Assembly: GCA_964575975.1 (NCBI GenBank)
Contig: CAZNTU010000213.1
Span: forward strand, 1 to 9,689
Direction: 5' to 3'
Length of the DNA stretch: 9,689 nt
From: G963674505 sp964575975
Lineage (GTDB): Bacteria > Desulfobacterota > Desulfobacteria > Desulfobacterales > SKZT01
The position numbers were made by a program, and so were the translations under genes. Positions 6,383 to 9,689 of this stretch are shown one piece after another (the first letter of the stretch is position 1; the number at the start of each line of letters is the position of its first letter). Under the pieces are notes generated by a model. The model saw nothing but the letters and a program-made list of their open reading frames with translations, was not told the DNA's origin and searched no databases.

Positions 6383-7624
6383 TCACTTGGTAAGCTGGCG
6401 GTAAGCGGGAAATGGAAATCGTGCCTTGATAAGCGACGTGTGGAAAACGGAATGCTGCAGGAGCATCTCTCCTTGCCTCATCCGCGTCAGGGAAGCTTTG
6501 TTGGATTGCGAGAACAAATGCCTGTAGTCAGGGGCCTTCGAGAGTTCGACCGGGTTTGTCCGCCCGTAGACGTTCGTGGCGCAATTTCCGAGAATTCGAG
6601 GATGAATGTCGCTTCGAAACTGCTCGGCCCCGAACAGGATAACCCCGAGGGAACGGCCTCGCTCGGTCACTTCCAGCAACCATCGCGTCAAAGTACGATC
6701 GCGTCCGCTGGAGGAAGACGGCGCGTATTTGTTCAGCTCGTCGGCGAAAATAACGATTGTCCCCAAGTCCCCGCGCTCGACGTCGCGATACAAATTCAAT
6801 TTGGCGTCGAATACCGTTCGGATAACGTCCCCGAACACCAGGCACTGGAGGTAGTCCGGAAGAGGAGCTATATCCACGACCAGCACGCTGCCGGGCCGAA
6901 GGTCCTTTATTCCGTCCACAAGAAGCCTCTGGCGATGATCCTTTTGAATGCGTTCCTCCGAAAAGAGACTGTGGTCCGTTCGAGTCCGGATCAAACGATT
7001 GAACTTCCGCCAGGATTGAACGGAAATATCTTTTCTTCCAGGCTGGCCCTTTTCCGTTTTCGCGTCGATCTCCTTTCGCAGGCTTTCCCAGTTTTCCGCA
7101 TCGATTTCGCCCAAGGCATGGATGCAGCTTTCCATCGTGGATTGCGGATCGTCTATATCCGAAAACAGAAGGCCGAGTTTCTCTCGTCCGACGTCGGTTT
7201 CGTTCCCTTCCTCTCCTCCCTTGAAAGTATCGACGTCGTAATAATAATTGAAGGCTCGGTTCGAAGCGATTTGCGCCTTTATCACTTCGGGCGGCGCCTG
7301 CGAATCCGTGAATACTTCGTGATTCTGTTTGGAATACGGGTAAAAGTAAGAGACGTTTTCAAGGGGACGAGGCTCGAGACCGCATTTTTTCCAGTCCAGC
7401 CTCTGGGACTCGGTCAACGAATCGTTTGGCTGATCGACGGCCAGAAGATCGGGTCCCTTGACATTGAAAAGGATGATACTCGCTTGGTCCTTCATTCTCT
7501 GCTGCAGCGCGTTAAGAAGAAACAGGGAATAGGACGTCTTGCTTGCGAGGCCGGAAATGCCCGAAATGTTCAGATGACCGGCTTCCGGCCCGACAAGATA
7601 TCTCGCTTCGAAATCGAGGCTTAT
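6383..7624 (-). CDS. HerA-like translocase ATPase, main ATPase part (frame broken from its N-terminus)
   Basis: HerA proteins are hexameric DNA-pumping ATPases of the HerA/FtsK group that work with NurA nucleases. This piece carries the ATPase core. An open stretch from 7624 to the first ATG at 7495 contains YLVGPEAGHLNISGISGL followed by ASKTSY, the HerA-type Walker A region with S in place of the last G. From 7495 the core continues with SIILFNVKGPDLL, Walker B IVIFADELNKYAP (D252 when counted from 7495) and the C-terminal LGNCATNVYGRTN region. No ATG, GTG or TTG precedes the Walker A in this frame, so an independent product from 7495 would lack it. The missing N-terminus lies in another frame at 7621-7815. 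The gene ends at TGA 6385-6383, touching the GHKL start. As written it is probably inactive unless the break is a sequence error or is bypassed. Confidence 0.82.
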   Translation of the reverse strand: MSLDFEARYLVGPEAGHLNISGISGLASKTSYSLFLLNALQQRMKDQASIILFNVKGPDLLAVDQPNDSLTESQRLDWKKCGLEPRPLENVSYFYPYSKQNHEVFTDSQAPPEVIKAQIASNRAFNYYYDVDTFKGGEEGNETDVGREKLGLLFSDIDDPQSTMESCIHALGEIDAENWESLRKEIDAKTEKGQPGRKDISVQSWRKFNRLIRTRTDHSLFSEERIQKDHRQRLLVDGIKDLRPGSVLVVDIAPLPDYLQCLVFGDVIRTVFDAKLNLYRDVERGDLGTIVIFADELNKYAPSSSSGRDRTLTRWLLEVTERGRSLGVILFGAEQFRSDIHPRILGNCATNVYGRTNPVELSKAPDYRHLFSQSNKASLTRMRQGEMLLQHSVFHTSLIKARFPFPAYRQLTK

Positions 7625-7815
7625 TTATAGCTGAGTTCTTTCACAATGGCGAAAGAATAGCTCGGACCGTTTTTTGTCTTGGAGATATGTTCGATTCGCA
7701 CAATGTCGAAAGGACGAACAATAATATCGTGGTGAAGCCAGAAATGAACCGTCGTGCAGGTAGTTGGACTGTTTTCGGTCGCCGTTACCTTTCCTATGCA
7801 CTCGTTTTGGGGCAT
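7621..7815 (-). CDS. HerA-like protein, N-terminal HAS-barrel fragment
   Basis: This 64-residue fragment starts at a well-supported ATG (7815; AAGGAA 7 bases upstream) and ends at TAA 7623-7621. The sequence MPQNECIGKVTATENSPTT, later VRPFDIVRIEHI and SYSFAIVKEL, has the strand pattern of the HAS-barrel domain that begins HerA proteins. The ATPase core continues in the -1 frame right after the stop: one extra A in the AAA run near 7624-7626 joins SYK to ISLDFEARYLVGPE. In HerA relatives I recall, several dozen residues usually separate this barrel from the GPEgaHlNISG segment. Here almost none remain, so a deletion may have caused the shift. The fragment overlaps the inferred end of NurA, typical of a coupled operon. 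Confidence 0.65.
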   Translation of the reverse strand: MPQNECIGKVTATENSPTTCTTVHFWLHHDIIVRPFDIVRIEHISKTKNGPSYSFAIVKELSYK

Positions 7816-8365
7816 GTTGGTATTCCTTTCTTAAGAAAATCAAAGACTTGAACCGCGTGTGACTCAAGAATGACGAGCGTAAATAGGTTTCCGTAAGAAA
7901 AATAGGATAAATGTGAGTTGCCCACCTTGCGTCGGCCTTGTAAGGGGTAACGTTTCGCTCCGCCAATACGTACGAAGAAATCGTGTCGGCCCTATACTTG
8001 GAGATTCCGTCGTCCTTTTCCTCGCCAGTCGCAAAGACCTCGATTTTTACGATTCCCTGCAAAGGGCTGTACATCCAGTCGGTTGGACGAAGGCGGAGAT
8101 ACCACCATCCGCAGGTTGTATCCTTGTTTTCCGTGGGTCTGATAACGGCGGTCCTTTCCTTCCATTTAAGGCCTTTCGTCAAGTTACCGAGACTTTGACG
8201 CTTTCGTCCCGTTCCCAAGACCGACGTCGGCTTGAACGTTTTCGCCAATCCGATGACGTTTCGAAGTTGAACGATATCGTCTTTTGAAAGATCGAGGTCC
8301 TTTATTTTATCGTGGCGGTATTGCAAACCGCCGTCTTTTGCTAGCATCGCGCGGTCCGAAATCAT
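7625..8365 (-). CDS. NurA-like nuclease, C-terminal part (frameshifted from its N-terminus)
   Basis: This open frame begins at an ATG that overlaps the TGA of the preceding part in the ATGA manner. It carries the second catalytic segment of a NurA-like nuclease: AMLAKDGGLQY, where relatives usually show RDGSLQY, then NVIGLAKTFKP, WWYLRLRPTDW, GIVKIEV and RWATHIYPIFLTETYL. This is the order expected after the DG motif in NurA. The C-terminal ~75 residues of the frame (after about 7850) are the out-of-frame shadow of the HerA barrel and are unlikely to be native. A -1 shift near 7867 would instead read FLESHAVQVFDFLKKG and stop at TAG 7796-7794, just inside HerA. The real gene end is therefore probably near 7794. 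K for R before the catalytic D is a deviation to check. Confidence 0.7.
   Translation of the reverse strand: MISDRAMLAKDGGLQYRHDKIKDLDLSKDDIVQLRNVIGLAKTFKPTSVLGTGRKRQSLGNLTKGLKWKERTAVIRPTENKDTTCGWWYLRLRPTDWMYSPLQGIVKIEVFATGEEKDDGISKYRADTISSYVLAERNVTPYKADARWATHIYPIFLTETYLRSSFLSHTRFKSLIFLRKEYQHAPKRVHRKGNGDRKQSNYLHDGSFLASPRYYCSSFRHCANRTYLQDKKRSELFFRHCERTQL
7823..7828 (-). promoter_or_regulatory. Shine-Dalgarno site of the HerA-like gene
   Basis: On the minus strand, AAGGAA ends 7 bases before the ATG at 7815. This supports the real HerA start being the HAS-barrel fragment and not the internal ATG at 7495. Confidence 0.65.
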
Positions 8366-8934
8366 ATTTTTCCAATCATTTCCCGGATAGTGCGCAATTC
8401 CTGGCGTTGCATTTCGTCTATGATCATCGCATGGCCAAGATCGCCGGGGTCCTTGTCCTCCTTCGAACTATAGTCATATCGCACGATCTTGAATTTGTGG
8501 TTGTTGGAAAACTCGGAATTTATCCGTTTTTCGATATCGTCGGCGCTGTCACTTGGAACAAGATTCGGAATAGCCAGAACGTTACGAACTGTCGTGAGGT
8601 GTCCGACGGTCGAGAAATTGCCGTCGTCTTTACGTTCCAAAACGGCAACTCCGATTTGTCCGGCGCAGAACGGCAAATAATGTCCTTGAATGCTTGCCTC
8701 GATAACTCGATAGGAACGCTGGGCTCCGTCCAGAAAATATCGGAAAAACGATTCGCCTTGATCTTCTACCAGGCGTTTCCCGCATTTGAGCACTGGTTTT
8801 TCGAACAAAGCCGTATACGGGAAAATCGGCTCTTCGCCGTTCTGAGGAAACATGTCCACATCCAGCGAAAACCTTTCGTTCGGAAGACAGTCGATCCCGC
8901 TATCTTGCAGCACCTTTATCAAACGTTTGCTCAT
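8362..8934 (-). CDS. NurA-like nuclease, N-terminal part
   Basis: NurA is a 5'-3' DNA exonuclease/endonuclease that works inside a HerA ring. This 190-residue part has the first active-site segment, FFRYFLDGAQRSYR (D69), followed by PFCAGQIGVAVLER and later AMIIDEMQRQE (D173, E174, E179), all placed as in NurA relatives. It ends at TGA 8364-8362 after an AAAAA run. One more A would carry the frame through into ISDRAMLAKDGGLQY of the next part and make a single protein of roughly 380-390 residues, normal for the family. I chose the ATG at 8934 over the GTG at 8943; neither has a strong ribosome-binding site. It is the first gene of the HerA-GHKL-radical SAM operon. Confidence 0.75.
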   Translation of the reverse strand: MSKRLIKVLQDSGIDCLPNERFSLDVDMFPQNGEEPIFPYTALFEKPVLKCGKRLVEDQGESFFRYFLDGAQRSYRVIEASIQGHYLPFCAGQIGVAVLERKDDGNFSTVGHLTTVRNVLAIPNLVPSDSADDIEKRINSEFSNNHKFKIVRYDYSSKEDKDPGDLGHAMIIDEMQRQELRTIREMIGKI

Positions 8935-9040
8935 TTTCCGCACACAATTTCAGAATTCGACATTGACAACCTGTTACATGGTCGCGCTGGCATCTTGATT
9001 TTCGGCCGCCCCTTGTTTCGCATCGAATGCATTTGGATGA

Positions 9041-9145
9041 TCAGAGATAGCGGTCCGGTTTTTTTCTGTCTCTTACAGCCCCTAACTTTGGAAACAATGG
9101 TTTTATCGGTATATCAACAGTTCTTGCCAGCAAAAAATACTTCAT
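9041..9145 (-). other. Possible short ORF upstream of NurA (weak)
   Basis: An ATG at 9145 opens a 34-residue frame (start MKYFLLARTVDIP) that stops after a run of seven A. With one extra A in that run the frame would continue to a TGA overlapping the NurA ATG at 8934, about 71 residues in all. There is no ribosome-binding site before the ATG and the product is not recognisable, so this may be chance. Confidence 0.12.
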
Positions 9146-9149
9146 TATA
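9144..9149 (-). promoter_or_regulatory. Candidate -10 box for the NurA-HerA operon
   Basis: A perfect TATAAT lies on the minus strand upstream of the NurA gene. No good -35 lies at 16-18 bases, and the leader would be about 200 bases. The same AT-rich patch also reads as TATAAA on the plus strand 16 bases after TTGCCA (9124-9129), so the direction of any promoter is uncertain. Confidence 0.25.
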
Positions 9150-9163
9150 AAATAAGGAGCGAA

Positions 9164-9181
9164 ATGACCCGTAAAAACTAA
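9164..9181 (+). other. Five-codon ORF with a strong ribosome-binding site (gene-start remnant?)
   Basis: AAGGAG at 9154-9159 lies 4 bases before an ATG, but the frame codes only MTRKN and stops at TAA 9179-9181. Removing one A from the AAAAA run would extend it to about 35 residues, ending near 9270. It could be the remnant of a gene start or a short leader; nothing further is recognisable. The rest of 9182-9312 shows no gene. Confidence 0.2.
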
Positions 9182-9312
9182 GTCGCCCCTGGTAATTCTC
9201 GGGTTGAATATCAATTTACACGAGGATTGTAACGGGCTCAGATACTCTTGGCTCCCAAAGCGTACTAACTGAAATCTTCGAATAAAACTCTATCTTAGGA
9301 ATGAGGACGTCA

Positions 9313-9515
9313 GTGATGGGGAAGTGAGAGGGGGAGTTCGTTCCGAACGTGCGAAAATCGATTTCCAAAACACTGACGAAGGACTTCATCGGTCGGTTCG
9401 TTTGCCTGCCGGGACGAACGCCGCCGGGCGGCGGTGAAAGTCTGTCAAAGCTAACGAAGAAAGACTTTCCCGGCAATCCTCCAATCCTTGATATCTCGTA
9501 CGGTACGTTCGGAGA
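9313..9515 (-). repeat. Dispersed inverted-repeat element, copy 4 (inverted orientation)
   Basis: Read on the minus strand this region aligns with copies 1-3, with more divergence. GGATTGGAGG and GGGAAAGTC correspond to the core, and TTCGTCCCGGCAGG (reverse complement of 9405-9418) is identical to 980-993 in copy 2. The end with GTGATGGGGAAGTG (9313-9326) matches the outer arm of copy 2, and GTTCGTTCCGAAC (9336-9348) is shared with copy 2 at 876-888. Boundaries are approximate, especially on the right. Copy 4 and copy 3 bracket the NurA-HerA operon in inverted orientation. Confidence 0.6.
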
Positions 9516-9664
9516 GCCGGACCGACAGGATGCCCGAACGACCGCGCCCCGCCCCCGCAGCCGTCGTCGATTGCAGCCCGCCCTCGAGGTGCCGAACACG
9601 CTTGAGGAAATCGATTCGCAAATATGGACCGGTACTGGGGTGATGAAAATTGCCCCAAATTCAT
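9386..9664 (-). CDS. Possible small ORF running into repeat copy 4 (hypothetical)
   Basis: This 92-residue frame starts at an ATG with GGAGGAA 8 bases upstream (9679-9673), the best ribosome-binding site in the window. The first ~22 residues (MNLGQFSSPQYRSIFANRF) look protein-like. The remainder becomes G/R/A-rich and its last third is simply repeat copy 4 translated. It may be the 5' end of a gene cut by the repeat, or a frame-shifted gene. I recognise no family. Confidence 0.3.
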   Translation of the reverse strand: MNLGQFSSPQYRSIFANRFPQACSAPRGRAAIDDGCGGGARSFGHPVGPALRTYRTRYQGLEDCRESLSSLALTDFHRRPAAFVPAGKRTDR

Positions 9665-9689
9665 GCTAAATATTCCTCCGGAAAATGTT

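Noticed and set aside
6440..7630. 396-residue plus-strand open frame
   Set aside because: It is antisense to the HerA ATPase core with Walker B and other HerA motifs; an antisense shadow is the simpler reading.
8362..8370. Programmed -1 frameshift in NurA at the A run
   Set aside because: The run is AAAAAT with the frame GGA AAA ATA, not a canonical X XXY YYZ heptamer, and further breaks follow. Gene decay or sequence error is more likely, although slippage is not excluded.
8284..9150. 288-residue plus-strand open frame
   Set aside because: It lies antisense to the NurA N-terminal part, which has clear family motifs, and it has no recognisable content.

Overview
This is an accessory island from a bacterium I cannot place. 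Ribosome-binding sites are of the bacterial Shine-Dalgarno type. Base composition is mixed: the AAA/DUF4276-like pair looks AT-richer, the main operon is intermediate, and the intergenic repeats are GC-rich. I saw no rRNA, tRNA, CRISPR array or complete insertion sequence. All substantial genes lie on the minus strand, except a small broken antitoxin gene near the left end.

Layout from left to right: (1) 1-1100, a small AbrB/DUF2281-like antitoxin gene (about 597-817, plus strand, one frameshift, no toxin seen) between two copies of a dispersed repeat of about 200-270 bp. (2) 1103-2956, a two-gene minus-strand operon: an AAA_15/AAA_21 (OLD-like) ATPase followed by a DUF4276-like protein with a TOPRIM-like EGxSD motif. 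(3) About 3103-3330, a third repeat copy. (4) 3413-8934, a tightly packed minus-strand operon read in the order NurA-like nuclease, HerA-like translocase ATPase, Hsp90/GHKL-type ATPase, radical SAM enzyme. (5) 8944-9689, a gene-poor end with a fourth, inverted repeat copy and weak small ORFs.

The main operon is the most interesting part. NurA and HerA are known partners in DNA end processing, and HerA paired with other effectors is a known anti-phage arrangement. Here the pair sits with a GHKL ATPase and a radical SAM enzyme that are joined by overlaps or gaps of a few bases, so a four-part DNA-processing or defence system is plausible. I cannot name it from a described type. In this copy NurA and HerA carry several apparent single-base losses and HerA seems to lack a linker segment, whereas the GHKL, radical SAM, AAA and DUF4276-like genes are open throughout. 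The system may therefore be decaying here, or this part of the assembly may be poor.

The four repeat copies fall exactly between the modules (antitoxin | AAA pair | NurA-HerA operon | right end). This looks like a mosaic island in which a non-coding inverted-repeat element sits at each module boundary.
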